Shown one piece after another: positions 13,766 through 22,479 of a DNA stretch of 55,860 bases; the stretch's first letter is position 1; every line of letters begins with the position of its first letter. The stretch spans positions 1-55,860 of the forward strand of contig JAKOVX010000036.1 in NCBI GenBank assembly GCA_029781855.1, in the 5' to 3' direction. The position numbers and the translations under genes are program-made. The notes below the pieces were generated by a model. The model ran no database searches. It had not been told where the DNA came from and saw only the letters and a list, made by a program, of their open reading frames with translations. Source of the DNA: Acidobacteriota bacterium. Its GTDB lineage: Bacteria > Acidobacteriota > Blastocatellia > Pyrinomonadales > Pyrinomonadaceae.

Positions 13766-14902
13766 TCACTCCGGCTTCTGCGCAGGCCCAAACTCTAACG
13801 ACCTCGCAAAGAACGGGATCACGTAGTTCTCAAATCGCTCGCGGATCTTGTTTCCGTGATCACCGTTTTTGTAGATCTCAAATGAATGCGGAATCCCGCG
13901 GGACGAGAGTGCCTCTGAAAATTGGTGGCTTCCGATGCGGATGTGCGAAAAGTCATCAAACTCCCCGACGTCTATTGCGATCCCGCGGAGCTTCATTAGA
14001 TTCTCACGATATTTATCCACAAGGTACAAAGGCATTTTTGCCCGATACTCGGAATATGCCGGCTCGTTCGGAAGTAGCCGGGAGTTCACCTCCTTGAATG
14101 GGTAATCCACGAAAAGCGGCCCTTTCTTGACATCAGGAGAGAATGCCGCTGAAAGTGCAACCATGACATTTGTCCAAAAGTCGTCATATGTCTCAGGCTT
14201 TTTATTGAAAATGTCGCGGGACGTGACCTTTGCCGCCTTAGCCCAAACGGGATTATCCGACCCCGCATCACCCTCAAGAGCCACGCAGCAGGGGCTCAGA
14301 GCGTAAAACGCGCCGAACACATCGGGGTGCTTCATTCCCAGCATGATCGCACCATACCCGCCCATCGAATGTCCGGCGATCCCACGGCTGGCTGAATCAG
14401 GAATGGTGCGATAGTGACTGTCAATATAGGCTACAAGGTCCTTATAGATGTAGTCCTCCCAGTTGCCCGTTACCGGTGAGTTTGTATAAAAACTGCCAAA
14501 ATACGCGTTATCGCCGTTTGGAACCACAATTATCATTTCGGGAGCCGTGCCGCGCCGGATGAATTCGTCCATTACGGTTTGGAGGCTCATGCCCTGATAG
14601 CCGTTAGCGGTCCAGTCCTCGAGTTTGGAAGTGTAACCGTGAAGTAGATACAGGGCCGCATACCGCTTTTTTGGGGCGGAGTCGTAGCTCGGCGGGACGT
14701 AAACCGCGACGTGCTGCTGAGTTGGGTCGCCGAGCAGGTTGCCCTGGAGCGAAGGAGAGGTAAACTGAAAATCGATCAGTTTTCCAACATTTCCCTGGGC
14801 CAAACCCTGGGCCGCCAACGACCCGACAAGCAGGGCTAAAACCAATGTGGCTAGAAATTTCTCTTTCAGCGCAGATGTGAACCTTGAATAATGAAGTCTC
14901 AT
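13766..14902 (-). CDS. Secreted esterase of the esterase D / antigen 85 type
   Basis: A 378-residue alpha/beta hydrolase (PF00756). Residues about 12-37 form a signal peptide ending near LAAQGLAQ. LYLLHGY (85-91) is the oxyanion region and GHSMGGYG (S179) the nucleophile elbow; the last part, EIYKNGDHGNKIRERF, has the catalytic His. ATG 14902 is used because AGGAG lies seven bases upstream and the start overlaps the stop of the VOC gene (ATGA), indicating coupling; a longer frame to 14971 lacks such support. Substrate unknown. Confidence 0.92.
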   Translation of the reverse strand: MRLHYSRFTSALKEKFLATLVLALLVGSLAAQGLAQGNVGKLIDFQFTSPSLQGNLLGDPTQQHVAVYVPPSYDSAPKKRYAALYLLHGYTSKLEDWTANGYQGMSLQTVMDEFIRRGTAPEMIIVVPNGDNAYFGSFYTNSPVTGNWEDYIYKDLVAYIDSHYRTIPDSASRGIAGHSMGGYGAIMLGMKHPDVFGAFYALSPCCVALEGDAGSDNPVWAKAAKVTSRDIFNKKPETYDDFWTNVMVALSAAFSPDVKKGPLFVDYPFKEVNSRLLPNEPAYSEYRAKMPLYLVDKYRENLMKLRGIAIDVGEFDDFSHIRIGSHQFSEALSSRGIPHSFEIYKNGDHGNKIRERFENYVIPFFARSLEFGPAQKPE

Positions 14903-15273
14903 AGAATCTCCTGCCCATAGGTGATGCGGTGGCCTCCGGGTGTGCGGACGCTGAATTCGCGTAGGCCCCATGGTTTGTCGGCGACATGCTGCGTAAATTC
15001 CGCGCCGTTCGACATAAATTCGAGAAAGATCTCATCGACGTTTTCGACCAGAACATGGGCGAAATACGAGTGGTCGCCCGTCTCAACTGCCGACATAGCG
15101 TCGGTGCATTCGCCAAGCATCAACTTGAAAGCGCCGAACGACAGAAACTCCCATCCGGGAGCCGTGAAATCGCGTTCGAATCCGAGTTTATTGACGTAAT
15201 ATTCGGCCTCGGCAGCAAGGTCTTTGACCGCGAGCACGTGACGGGTGTGGATGACTTTTCTTTCAGTTTTCAT
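14899..15273 (-). CDS. VOC-superfamily (glyoxalase-like) protein
   Basis: A 124-residue protein with the two beta-alpha-beta-beta-beta units of the VOC fold: HTRHVLAVKDLAAEAEYYVNKLGFERDF opens in the usual way (abridged here to its key HxxLxVxDLxxxxxYYxxxLGF pattern), and HVLVENVDEIFLEFMSNGAEF with REFSVRTPGGHRITYGQ forms the second unit. Such proteins are metal-dependent lyases, dioxygenases or antibiotic-binding proteins; activity cannot be told here. It overlaps the esterase gene by four bases and follows the acyltransferase-like gene by one base, so the three form one transcript. Confidence 0.88.
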   Translation of the reverse strand: MKTERKVIHTRHVLAVKDLAAEAEYYVNKLGFERDFTAPGWEFLSFGAFKLMLGECTDAMSAVETGDHSYFAHVLVENVDEIFLEFMSNGAEFTQHVADKPWGLREFSVRTPGGHRITYGQEIL

Positions 15274-15274
15274 A

Positions 15275-16501
15275 TCATAAATAGCTCAGCCACCATTGCT
15301 TGTGACTCCGTTTGTAATTGCCGAACCAACGACACAGCGGGTAGAGAAGTATCAGGCCCGAGATCCACGCGGCATATACGACCCAGAGCGAAAACCCGTG
15401 GCCGGGCGGGGCTTTCTGTCCCATTTCCAAAATACCGAGAAATAAATAACTAACGTCGACACCGGCAAAGTAGCCGAGCAGGACGCCTGCACTATGCGCG
15501 ACGACCCACTGCAAAATGTAGAAGAACATTGGGACCCGGCCGAAGGTGATACAGACCCGCTGCCACAGATGTTTTGCTTCCACCCGTTCGGCCAGTCCGA
15601 GCACGATCAGCGCCGGGCCGAGCGTCATCAACAAGAACGCCAACGAGGGCGGATATTTCGTCGTGTTCAAATACGAAAGGAACGTGGCGACGGGCGTTTC
15701 AAAATACCTCCATGGGACCGGATCGCCGTACACATTTATCAGCCGAACGGCAATAAACAGACCGGTAATGAATAAGCCGAGCTTGAGCAATATCTTGCGG
15801 CGCTTCTCGCTCTCCCAGTCATAGATAGCTCCGAAGGCATATCCCGCGGCCATCACGCCTACCCAAGGTATCAGCGGATACGCAAGGAATATCTGCGAAC
15901 TTCCGCCGAATGGCCGAATAACGCCGTTCTGGTGCAGGATCAGCCAGAGCGACTGCATCAGGTCCGGCGGAGGCGAGCCTCCGAACGATATCTGAGGCGG
16001 TACTCGGAAACCGTCCAACAGGTTATGCGATGCGATCATCACAAGGGCCGCAATTCCGATCACTCGTGGCGGCAGGTAGATAAGCGCTGCCATTACGATC
16101 ATGGACAAACCGATCACCCAGATGACCTGTGCCATTCCGAGAAAAGTAAGGTCGAGATTGAACACGATAAGCGTGCGGATAACCGTGAATTCGAGAAAGA
16201 TGAGCCACAGACCGCGCGTCCACAGAAACCGCGAAAGCTCGGCGTTCGATTTTCCCTTCGACTTTTGGAGGTAAATGCTGATCCCGGAAAGGAACACAAA
16301 TGTCGGGGCGCAAAAGTGCGTTATCCAGCGAGTGAAAAAGACGGCCACGGTGGTGGTCGCGGGATCGGACGGATCGGTCTGCATGGCTCCCGCGTGAACG
16401 AATTCGCGGGTGTGGTCGAGCAGCATGATCATCATCACGATGCCGCGAAGCAGATCGACGGAATTGATGCGTTGTTTCAGAGGTGCGCCGGTTTCTGACA
16501 T
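15275..16501 (-). CDS. DUF1624 membrane protein (HGSNAT-like acyltransferase)
   Basis: A 408-residue protein with about ten membrane segments. The N-terminal motif RINSVDLLRGIVMMIMLLDH is the signature of the DUF1624/heparan-alpha-glucosaminide acetyltransferase group, whose conserved His and Asp lie at the first helix; FCAPTFVFLSGISI follows. These proteins are thought to move acyl groups across the membrane to sugars. ATG 16501 is chosen because it precedes a short soluble lead and the family motif; a TTG at 16537 is less likely. It ends one base before the VOC gene start on the same strand. Confidence 0.9.
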   Translation of the reverse strand: MSETGAPLKQRINSVDLLRGIVMMIMLLDHTREFVHAGAMQTDPSDPATTTVAVFFTRWITHFCAPTFVFLSGISIYLQKSKGKSNAELSRFLWTRGLWLIFLEFTVIRTLIVFNLDLTFLGMAQVIWVIGLSMIVMAALIYLPPRVIGIAALVMIASHNLLDGFRVPPQISFGGSPPPDLMQSLWLILHQNGVIRPFGGSSQIFLAYPLIPWVGVMAAGYAFGAIYDWESEKRRKILLKLGLFITGLFIAVRLINVYGDPVPWRYFETPVATFLSYLNTTKYPPSLAFLLMTLGPALIVLGLAERVEAKHLWQRVCITFGRVPMFFYILQWVVAHSAGVLLGYFAGVDVSYLFLGILEMGQKAPPGHGFSLWVVYAAWISGLILLYPLCRWFGNYKRSHKQWWLSYL

Positions 16502-16533
16502 ACGTTCAGTATGGTTTCGAGCGTTGTGAACGA

Positions 16534-17079
16534 TCAATTTCGGGCTATTACGTTCGCAACCCTCTTTTTTGTTTCCGCATTAGTATGCGGTTGAGAATTC
16601 CACCATTCAAGGGTTCCGGGTTCTATAACGGCGCCAGCGCCGACGAGGGCCGCGATGACTTCGGCGTGACCGGGCTTGGGCTCATTGACCGCCGACCAGA
16701 GAGCCTGGCCGAGCAACGTGCCGCCATACTGATTTTCGACCTCGAGCGGAATATTGTGTGCGAGCAACATCTCGAGCAATTCGAGATGGCCGCCGCTGAC
16801 AGCGTAATGCGGCCCGGCGAGGCCGGTGCTCATACCTGAATATGGGTCGACACCGTTATCTAACAAGAGCCGCGCCGTCGAGACACGGCCGAGCATGCAG
16901 GCGCAGGCAAAGGCCTCGGCGAGAATCTCTTCCTCGCCGTCAAATCGACCGTTGGCGAGCCATTCAACGATCTGCCGGTCAAATTCATCGGGCCCGCCGA
17001 GGAAATTTTGGATCGCGGTGAAATTGCCCTCGCGGAGATGGTACCTGACCGCGGCCCAGCGTGCTTCGTCGTTCGTCAC
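16534..17079 (-). CDS. Ankyrin-repeat protein
   Basis: A 181-residue soluble protein with ankyrin-like helical pairs in the second half: FACACMLGRVSTARLLLDNGVDP, GPHYAVSGGHLELLEMLLAHNIP and HAEVIAALVGAGAV are three repeats, each in the typical 'A-xxGhhexxxxLLxxGa' pattern. The first half is helical, perhaps degenerate repeats. The start is GTG 17079, since GGAGGT lies four bases upstream and the start overlaps the VOC gene stop as GTGA. Likely a protein-protein interaction adaptor; partner unknown. Confidence 0.85.
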   Translation of the reverse strand: MTNDEARWAAVRYHLREGNFTAIQNFLGGPDEFDRQIVEWLANGRFDGEEEILAEAFACACMLGRVSTARLLLDNGVDPYSGMSTGLAGPHYAVSGGHLELLEMLLAHNIPLEVENQYGGTLLGQALWSAVNEPKPGHAEVIAALVGAGAVIEPGTLEWWNSQPHTNAETKKRVANVIARN

Positions 17080-17474
17080 TCGGACCTCCACTGAAAACAA
17101 ATCCCATAACCGTCAGGATCTCTGAGATAAAGCTGCTTCATCCCATACGGCGCATCTTTTGGCGGATCACACTCGACACCTTTCGACTGCAAATATTCGT
17201 AAGCGGCGTCAACATCAGGACAGCCAAAATAGAGACATGTGTCCCTGTGCCACTTGACCCGCTCGGGTGGGCAGGTGTCGGGCACATGGCCGGACTCGTA
17301 CTGGTCGTTGAGCATCACGTCAACATTATCGCGACGGAGCCAAACCCAACTGGAATCGTCTCCATTTCCCGAATCGCTTACCACTTCAAATCCGAGAACA
17401 TCGCGGTAAAAGCCGAGTGCCCTCGGCATGCTGAAAACCTGAATGAGCGGTGTCATGCCCTCGATCGTTAACAT
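17076..17474 (-). CDS. VOC-family (bleomycin resistance/glyoxalase-like) protein
   Basis: A 132-residue VOC-fold protein. [23 protein letters not shown] is the typical first strand-helix, VWLRRDNVDVML the following strands, CLYFGCPDVDAAYEYLQSKG the second unit, and LYLRDPDGYGICFQ the final metal-site strand (DPDGxxxxF). Function within the superfamily is undetermined; it may be a resistance or lyase protein. It starts one base from the stop of the permease gene and overlaps the ankyrin gene, indicating an operon permease-VOC-ankyrin. Confidence 0.9.
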   Translation of the reverse strand: MLTIEGMTPLIQVFSMPRALGFYRDVLGFEVVSDSGNGDDSSWVWLRRDNVDVMLNDQYESGHVPDTCPPERVKWHRDTCLYFGCPDVDAAYEYLQSKGVECDPPKDAPYGMKQLYLRDPDGYGICFQWRSE

Positions 17475-17475
17475 C

Positions 17476-18846
17476 TCAAACCTCTTGGGGAGATCTTCGG
17501 ACCAACCGGAATATCGGATAACTTACGGCCAACAACCCAAGTGCGTAAAGGCTAGGGTAAACATTGCCAACAATGTATCCGAGAAAAAGCGCTACGGCAC
17601 ACAAGAGCATCAGAAGCGGAGCATACGGGTAGCCCCAGGCACGAAAGGGTCGCGGCAGATCTGGTTCGCGGCGTCGAAGTACGAAAAACGCAATTATCGA
17701 CAAGATCGTAATTACGACAATAAAGAACTGCCCGATCCCGAGTAACAGCTCAAACGAGCCGACCGTGGTGAAAAAGATCGCGATCAAAGCCGTAACCACC
17801 AGAGAGAAGACCGGTGTTCCGCCCTTGTTGACGGCCGTCGCTCTCGCGGTAAACAGCCCGTCACGCCCGAGAGCGAAAATTATACGCGGACACATCATCA
17901 TGATCGCGTTGATGACACCGATGAGGGACAGAAGGGCAAGGACAGTCAGGATCTGCCCGCTTCTGGCACCAAACATAAGGCTCAGAGCATCCGCAGCGGC
18001 GAATTTGGAACCGCTCAGTTGCGACATTGGCAAAACGTAGAGCAGCGCGATATTTACGAGCAAATATATCGCTGTGACGATCGCGATGCCGCCAAACATT
18101 GAACGCGGAAGATTGCGCGACGGATCAGTGTCTTCTTCAGAAAAATAGATAGGACCGTACCAGCCATCGTATGTGGCCAGCACCATTTGAAACGCCAATA
18201 CGAACGCGATCATCGACGCGGAAACGCCGACGGGCAAAGCAGGTACTGCCGTGTTTATTGAGTCTGTCGTGCCGGCGGGACTGTGTTGCGAGCCGTAAAT
18301 GAAACAGGCAGCGACGAAGGCGACCAACGCCAGAGACTTCAAAAAGCTCGTGATCTTTTGCGTATCGCTTCCGGCACGTACCCCGATCATGTTTAGGATC
18401 GCGACGATAGCCAGTATCGAAACGCTGAATATTACCCTGCCGCCGGAAAGGTTTGGAGTGAAAAGCGAAGAGGTATATTCGCCGAAAACCACGCTTACAA
18501 AGGCAAGAGCCAGAGTATTATTCAGCCAGTCGCTCCAGCCGACCACAAAGCCCCAATAATCGCCAAATGCCCGATGCGCGTAAACGTAATAGCCGCCTGC
18601 CTTCGGAACGGACGTTGCGAGTTCGGCGAGATAATTAGCCCCGAGCAGGCAGTAAACGCCCCCGAGTGTCCACGCCAATACCAACAGCCAGACCGAGGGT
18701 ATCTGTTCGGCAACGCCGCCCGGAGTCCGGAGGATACCGACGCCGATGACCCCGCCGATACTGATCGAAATACCAAATCCGACGCCCAGGATCCGAAGTA
18801 ATTTTCCGCTCTGGGTTGGCGGGTGTTCGGTCGACGCATTTTCCAT
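17476..18846 (-). CDS. APC-superfamily amino acid permease
   Basis: A 456-residue membrane protein with about 12 helices. Helix 1 has SIGGVIGVGILRTPGGVAE, the G-x-G-I-x-x-x-P substrate-binding break of the APC fold; helix 6 area has FQMVLATYDGWYGPIYFSEE, typical of amino-acid permeases of the LAT/y+LAT-like group. The tail is short. It would import or exchange amino acids through the inner membrane. It heads the transcript that continues into the VOC and ankyrin genes. Substrate cannot be set from sequence. Confidence 0.92.
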   Translation of the reverse strand: MENASTEHPPTQSGKLLRILGVGFGISISIGGVIGVGILRTPGGVAEQIPSVWLLVLAWTLGGVYCLLGANYLAELATSVPKAGGYYVYAHRAFGDYWGFVVGWSDWLNNTLALAFVSVVFGEYTSSLFTPNLSGGRVIFSVSILAIVAILNMIGVRAGSDTQKITSFLKSLALVAFVAACFIYGSQHSPAGTTDSINTAVPALPVGVSASMIAFVLAFQMVLATYDGWYGPIYFSEEDTDPSRNLPRSMFGGIAIVTAIYLLVNIALLYVLPMSQLSGSKFAAADALSLMFGARSGQILTVLALLSLIGVINAIMMMCPRIIFALGRDGLFTARATAVNKGGTPVFSLVVTALIAIFFTTVGSFELLLGIGQFFIVVITILSIIAFFVLRRREPDLPRPFRAWGYPYAPLLMLLCAVALFLGYIVGNVYPSLYALGLLAVSYPIFRLVRRSPQEV

Positions 18847-18908
18847 TTATGATTCTCCGAGGCTTCGAACTGCTTTTTCACTTTCCCGGCTCTTAAATCT
18901 TTATAGTT

Positions 18909-19211
18909 TTATTCGGTTATCTTGCGCGTAAGACTTATCTGCGGCGGTTCGGCGGCGACTTCGCCGACGACCGCGAAGAACTCCTGAAAGAACGGCGTCG
19001 CAAAATGCTCGTCGATCGCAGCTTTGTTCGCCCACGTTTCGTGCCAGAAGAAAACGGTTTCGTCCTCGATAGATTGATGAATATCGTAGTTGATACAGCC
19101 TGCTTCGTTCCGCGAATCAGCAACTATCGCCAAAGCAGCCGACCTAGCCTGCTCAACCTTGTCGGCTTTAACCTTCAAACGTGCGATCAGCACAATCTCG
19201 TCGTCGTTCAT
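18909..19211 (-). CDS. Putative quinol monooxygenase (ABM domain)
   Basis: A 100-residue antibiotic-biosynthesis-monooxygenase fold protein similar to YgiN: IVLIARLKVKADKVEQARSAA (first strand and helix), EAGCINYDIHQSIEDETVFFWHETWANKAAIDEHF (core with key residues E-x-G-C-x-x-Y-x and W-x-x-x-x-A-x-x-x-H), and a final strand. These proteins act as cofactor-free monooxygenases on quinols or polyketides. ATG 19211 has GGGAGA eight bases upstream; ATG 19226 is possible. It stands alone between the permease and DUF2277 genes. Confidence 0.87.
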   Translation of the reverse strand: MNDDEIVLIARLKVKADKVEQARSAALAIVADSRNEAGCINYDIHQSIEDETVFFWHETWANKAAIDEHFATPFFQEFFAVVGEVAAEPPQISLTRKITE

Positions 19212-19226
19212 TACAAATTCTCCCAT

Positions 19227-19451
19227 TTTTCTGATCGTTTGTGATACTAAGCGACAGCTCCGCTATCGATCACTTGAATGCGTTCGGTGCGATGATTTTA
19301 CATGGAAATTGCCGAAAATCGAATGTGGATCTCATTTTCGCCATGGAATTTTTCCCAAGCGCAATTATCCGAAAAGAGCCTTTCTGAACTCCAAACGGAA
19401 ACGCCCGTGACGATCGCCGACAAACTGCGTGATCAATGTTTTATTGGCAGG
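19227..19451. other. Intergenic stretch with no supported gene
   Basis: 225 bases between the monooxygenase-like gene start and the DUF2277 stop. A plus-strand frame runs through it (19302-19535) but has no ribosome binding site, low protein-like character and ends inside the DUF2277 gene, so I do not call it. No repeat or terminator is obvious. Confidence 0.5.
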
Positions 19452-19718
19452 TTAGGCAAAACGCCGCGACGCTCTCGCCTTTGCCCTGATGGCTTCGGTC
19501 TCACGGTCGCGTGCAGGTGCGTTCGTGACCAGTGAATTTAACATCTCCTGCGTGGCCGCGGCGACACGCTCAACGGCGAGGTCGAACGCGGCTTGATTTG
19601 CCTGAGACGGTTTATTAAAACCTGAGAGCTTACGGACGAACTGTATAGCCGACGCCCTTACCTCGTCAGAGGTCGCCGGCGGATCGAAGTTGAAAAGGGT
19701 CTTGATGTTTCGGCACAT
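19452..19718 (-). CDS. DUF2277 family protein
   Basis: An 88-residue protein starting MCRNIKTLFNFDPPATSDE, the signature of DUF2277, in which a Cys after the initial Met and the 'RNIktLfNFePpat--Ei--AA-QfVRK-SGf' pattern are conserved. FVRKLSGFNKPSQANQAAFD follows exactly. The C-terminal 30 residues are helical and charged. Activity unknown. It is monocistronic as far as can be seen. Confidence 0.93.
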   Translation of the reverse strand: MCRNIKTLFNFDPPATSDEVRASAIQFVRKLSGFNKPSQANQAAFDLAVERVAAATQEMLNSLVTNAPARDRETEAIRAKARASRRFA

Positions 19719-19759
19719 GATCTGTCAATCTTATCGATATTCAAAAAGATTGACTACGA

Positions 19760-20422
19760 TCAGGTGTTTATATCTTCGCGTTGGCGGTCGATCAGTTTGG
19801 CAACGAATGCGAATACGAAATATGCGACGAGGGCGGTGATGGCGGCCGCGTTAGGCGAGGTCGGCGGCGGCCCGAAAAAGACGGATGCCTGAATTGCTAT
19901 CATAGCGATCCCAAATACAGGAAATCCGAAGCGCCCGACCGCATTCTTTGCCTTTGTCTTTCGAAGGTAAAGTGCCATTCCTCCGAGCAGGACCGCGACC
20001 TCCAATACTGAGGCGATGACCGGAAAATTCCACAGCCCGAGCCCGACCTTGATCGTGTCGTCGTAGATCGCAAGATCCGGCCGGTGCACGATCAGATCGA
20101 GGATCCAGTGTGAAAAGACTGCCGCTCCGACGAGCATTCCAAGAAGCCAGCCGCTCATCGAGCCCGAATAGCGGTATAAGAGGGCCGCAGCAGCCGACCA
20201 TGCGATCGCCGCCAAAAGGCTGTGCGTATACGGCATGTAATACAGGTCAAGCGGGTTTGACGCCGTAATACCGGGAACTATACGTACCTTTTCGATATCC
20301 AGCAATACCAATGTTGCCCAACCGACATCGACGAGCTGCACTGCGATAAATAACAGCCAGAGCGGTACTGACGGCCAATACGCCTTAATTGCAAAACTGG
20401 GCCCGTAGTGTCCAATAAACAT
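19760..20422 (-). CDS. Multi-spanning membrane protein (YdjM-like hydrolase type)
   Basis: A 220-residue protein with six or more hydrophobic helices. Conserved-looking His and Asp residues sit at helix ends: MFIGHYGPSFAIK, MPYTHSLLAA and FSHWILDLIVHRPD, the layout of the membrane-bound metal-dependent hydrolases related to YdjM (PF04307), although the match is partial. If correct, it would act at the inner membrane on an unknown substrate. No operon partner is evident; the gene after it is 40 bases away on the same strand. Confidence 0.75.
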   Translation of the reverse strand: MFIGHYGPSFAIKAYWPSVPLWLLFIAVQLVDVGWATLVLLDIEKVRIVPGITASNPLDLYYMPYTHSLLAAIAWSAAAALLYRYSGSMSGWLLGMLVGAAVFSHWILDLIVHRPDLAIYDDTIKVGLGLWNFPVIASVLEVAVLLGGMALYLRKTKAKNAVGRFGFPVFGIAMIAIQASVFFGPPPTSPNAAAITALVAYFVFAFVAKLIDRQREDINT

Positions 20423-20524
20423 CCTAAGTCTCTATGATCATTGTAACAACCGGGTCAAGGCCAGTGCCCGAGATCACAGTCTAGCGGAACGAATGAATCA
20501 CAGGCTTTTGGCCGTGCCTGAGCT

Positions 20525-21853
20525 TTATTTGAGCCGCTTTGCAAGCCAGTCGGCGATCATGTTCACCACGTCGGCTTCCATCATTATAGGCGGCGGAAGC
20601 TTTGCGTAGTTGCCCGGGAAACCGTCGGTGTCGTGCACGAAAAGGTGATTCAGATCGGGCAGGATGCGGGCCGTGACGTCCTTGTTTCCACCCTGCTTGA
20701 ACGCGGCTGCCATCTTCGGGTTTTGCTCGGGCACCGCCTGCTGGTCACGCGAACCGGTAAGGATCAGGACCGGCGTCTTTACGCGGCGCATGGTTTCCGC
20801 CGGGTTATAAGTAAAGAAGAATTTCATCCACGGGTCCGCGGCCGCCATCGCGTCGAGCCTCGCGGGGATCGCGGCGATCATCTCGGCCCGCTTTTCGGGC
20901 GTGAGTTTAGGGTCGTGCTCATAATTGTTCTTCAACTGAAAGGCGAGCGTGTCGCGGCCCGGCTCCGCAATGCCTGCAAGCAGCACGATGGCCTTGAGGC
21001 CCGGTTCCTTGTCCGCCACTATCGGCGCGATGATCGCACCCTCGCTGTGGCCGAGCACTCCGAGACGATCAGAGCGGATCTCTGGCCTGGTACGCAGATA
21101 AGCGAGCCCGGCGCGAATATCCTCGGCAAAATCAGCGCTTGTAGCTCCCTTGAAAGTACCGCCCGACGCTCCCGTGCCGCGATCGTCCATGCGAAGCACA
21201 GCGATGTTGCGGCTCGCCAACCCCTCAGCGATCTGGCGGAACGGCTTATACCCGGGCAGCCCGATGTTCTCGTCGCGGTCCTCCGGCCCAGATCCTGTAA
21301 TGGTAACGATGGCTGCGACGGGCTTTGCCCGGCTCGCGCCCTTAGGCAGCGTCAAGGTGCCGGCCAGGGTGAAGCCACCCGGCGTTTTCACCAAAACGTC
21401 TTCGGCGGTGTAATTCGCTCCGGGAGGCGCCGAATAATCCGGCTTTGGCGTTGGCGCGGGTGTCGGTTTCGGCGCGGCGGCAGCCTGATCGCCCCGCTTA
21501 AGATCGAGCGGAAACGCCTGGCCCGCCTGAGTAAACGTGCCCTTCATCTCGGTGCGTTCCTTATTCAGCACGCCTTCATAGACAATGCTGGCAGATTTGA
21601 ACTCCATCCGTGCGTTGTCACCATCGAGCGTAACGGTGTCGAACGGAACTGTCGCACCCTGGTCCACACTTTCAAATTTTCCAGAATAATCGCCCGATTC
21701 GGATCTCGTGATCGTCACGATGAGCCGAAGTTTCGCCCCACCCGCCTCAAGCGTACCGTTCCACGTTCCCTCAAGTCCCTTTGCGGTGGTCTGGCCAAAA
21801 ACCAGACACGAAAGACCAAGCAGAAACACCATTGTCAACACGCATTTTTTCAT
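20525..21853 (-). CDS. Secreted alpha/beta hydrolase with N-terminal beta domain
   Basis: A 442-residue protein. Residues 1-20 form a signal peptide (cleavage near VFGQ). Residues about 28-120 form a beta-rich domain (GTWNGTLEAGGAKLRLIVTI...), common in front of such hydrolases, then a Pro/Ala linker (PKPTPAPTPKPD). The hydrolase domain follows, with TITGSGPEDRDE (oxyanion region), RMDDRGTGAS and the nucleophile elbow GVLGHSEGA near residue 265-270, an Asp in LTGSRDQQAVPEQ, and HLFVHD at the end. It likely hydrolyses esters or peptides in the periplasm. AAAGGAAA is placed well before the ATG. Confidence 0.9.
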   Translation of the reverse strand: MKKCVLTMVFLLGLSCLVFGQTTAKGLEGTWNGTLEAGGAKLRLIVTITRSESGDYSGKFESVDQGATVPFDTVTLDGDNARMEFKSASIVYEGVLNKERTEMKGTFTQAGQAFPLDLKRGDQAAAAPKPTPAPTPKPDYSAPPGANYTAEDVLVKTPGGFTLAGTLTLPKGASRAKPVAAIVTITGSGPEDRDENIGLPGYKPFRQIAEGLASRNIAVLRMDDRGTGASGGTFKGATSADFAEDIRAGLAYLRTRPEIRSDRLGVLGHSEGAIIAPIVADKEPGLKAIVLLAGIAEPGRDTLAFQLKNNYEHDPKLTPEKRAEMIAAIPARLDAMAAADPWMKFFFTYNPAETMRRVKTPVLILTGSRDQQAVPEQNPKMAAAFKQGGNKDVTARILPDLNHLFVHDTDGFPGNYAKLPPPIMMEADVVNMIADWLAKRLK

Positions 21854-21976
21854 ATTTTCCTTTCTTGATAATTGCGAAACGCCGACGCGAGAATGGCTCG
21901 AATCGTCGGGCAGCGTCAGCCCCGACGAAACGTCACTATAGTTGCCGGCGGCAAGGAACTTGAAAACGAGATCGTA

Positions 21977-22408
21977 TTACTTAAGCGTTGCCTGAAGACT
22001 GATCTCTGCGCCCGCAAGCACCCGCGAGACAGGGCATTTTTCCTTGGCGGTCTTTGCTAATTCCTGAAACTCGTCATTCGAGACGTTGGGCACGGTCGCC
22101 TCCATGATCAGGTCGATACGAGGGATCGAGAATCCGCCCTCTTCCTTTTCAACGTGAACAACAGCTTTTGTGTCGATGCTCGTCGCCTCGTAGCCGGCCC
22201 GGCCCAGAAAGCCCGAGAACGCCATCGTAAAGCATCCCGCGTGAGCCGCTGCGATGAGTTCCTCGGGGTTCGTCATCGAGGTATCATCGCCGAACCGAGC
22301 GCTGAACGAATACGGCCCCTCAAATGCTCCGCTCTCGAGCTTTAGACTGCCCTTGCCCTCGATAATGCCGCCACTCCATTTTGCTTCCGCTGACCTTCGT
22401 ATCGCCAT
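21977..22408 (-). CDS. OsmC-family peroxiredoxin
   Basis: 143 residues, normal length for OsmC. The two catalytic Cys are C59 (AAAHAGCFTMAFS) and C125 (KEKCPVSRVLAG), both in their standard settings. The N-terminus, AIRRSAEAKWSGGIIEGKG, is also typical. OsmC reduces organic hydroperoxides in the cytoplasm. AAGGAG lies seven bases before the ATG. It is downstream of hmgA on the same strand by 71 bases on its other side, possibly part of the same stress or catabolic locus. Confidence 0.95.
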   Translation of the reverse strand: MAIRRSAEAKWSGGIIEGKGSLKLESGAFEGPYSFSARFGDDTSMTNPEELIAAAHAGCFTMAFSGFLGRAGYEATSIDTKAVVHVEKEEGGFSIPRIDLIMEATVPNVSNDEFQELAKTAKEKCPVSRVLAGAEISLQATLK

Positions 22409-22479
22409 TTATGTCTCCTTGTTGATGAATTATTGCTGAAACACCAATCATACGACTTACGGCCCGAAACCTGAACCGA

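Noticed and set aside
19302..19535. Plus-strand frame of 77 codons between two minus-strand genes
   Set aside because: No ribosome binding site, no family resemblance, and its 3' part is antisense to the well-supported DUF2277 gene.
20633..21868. Long antisense frame of 411 codons over the alpha/beta hydrolase gene
   Set aside because: Composition is Arg-rich and not protein-like; it is a shadow caused by high GC codon use of the real gene with signal peptide and GHSEG motif.
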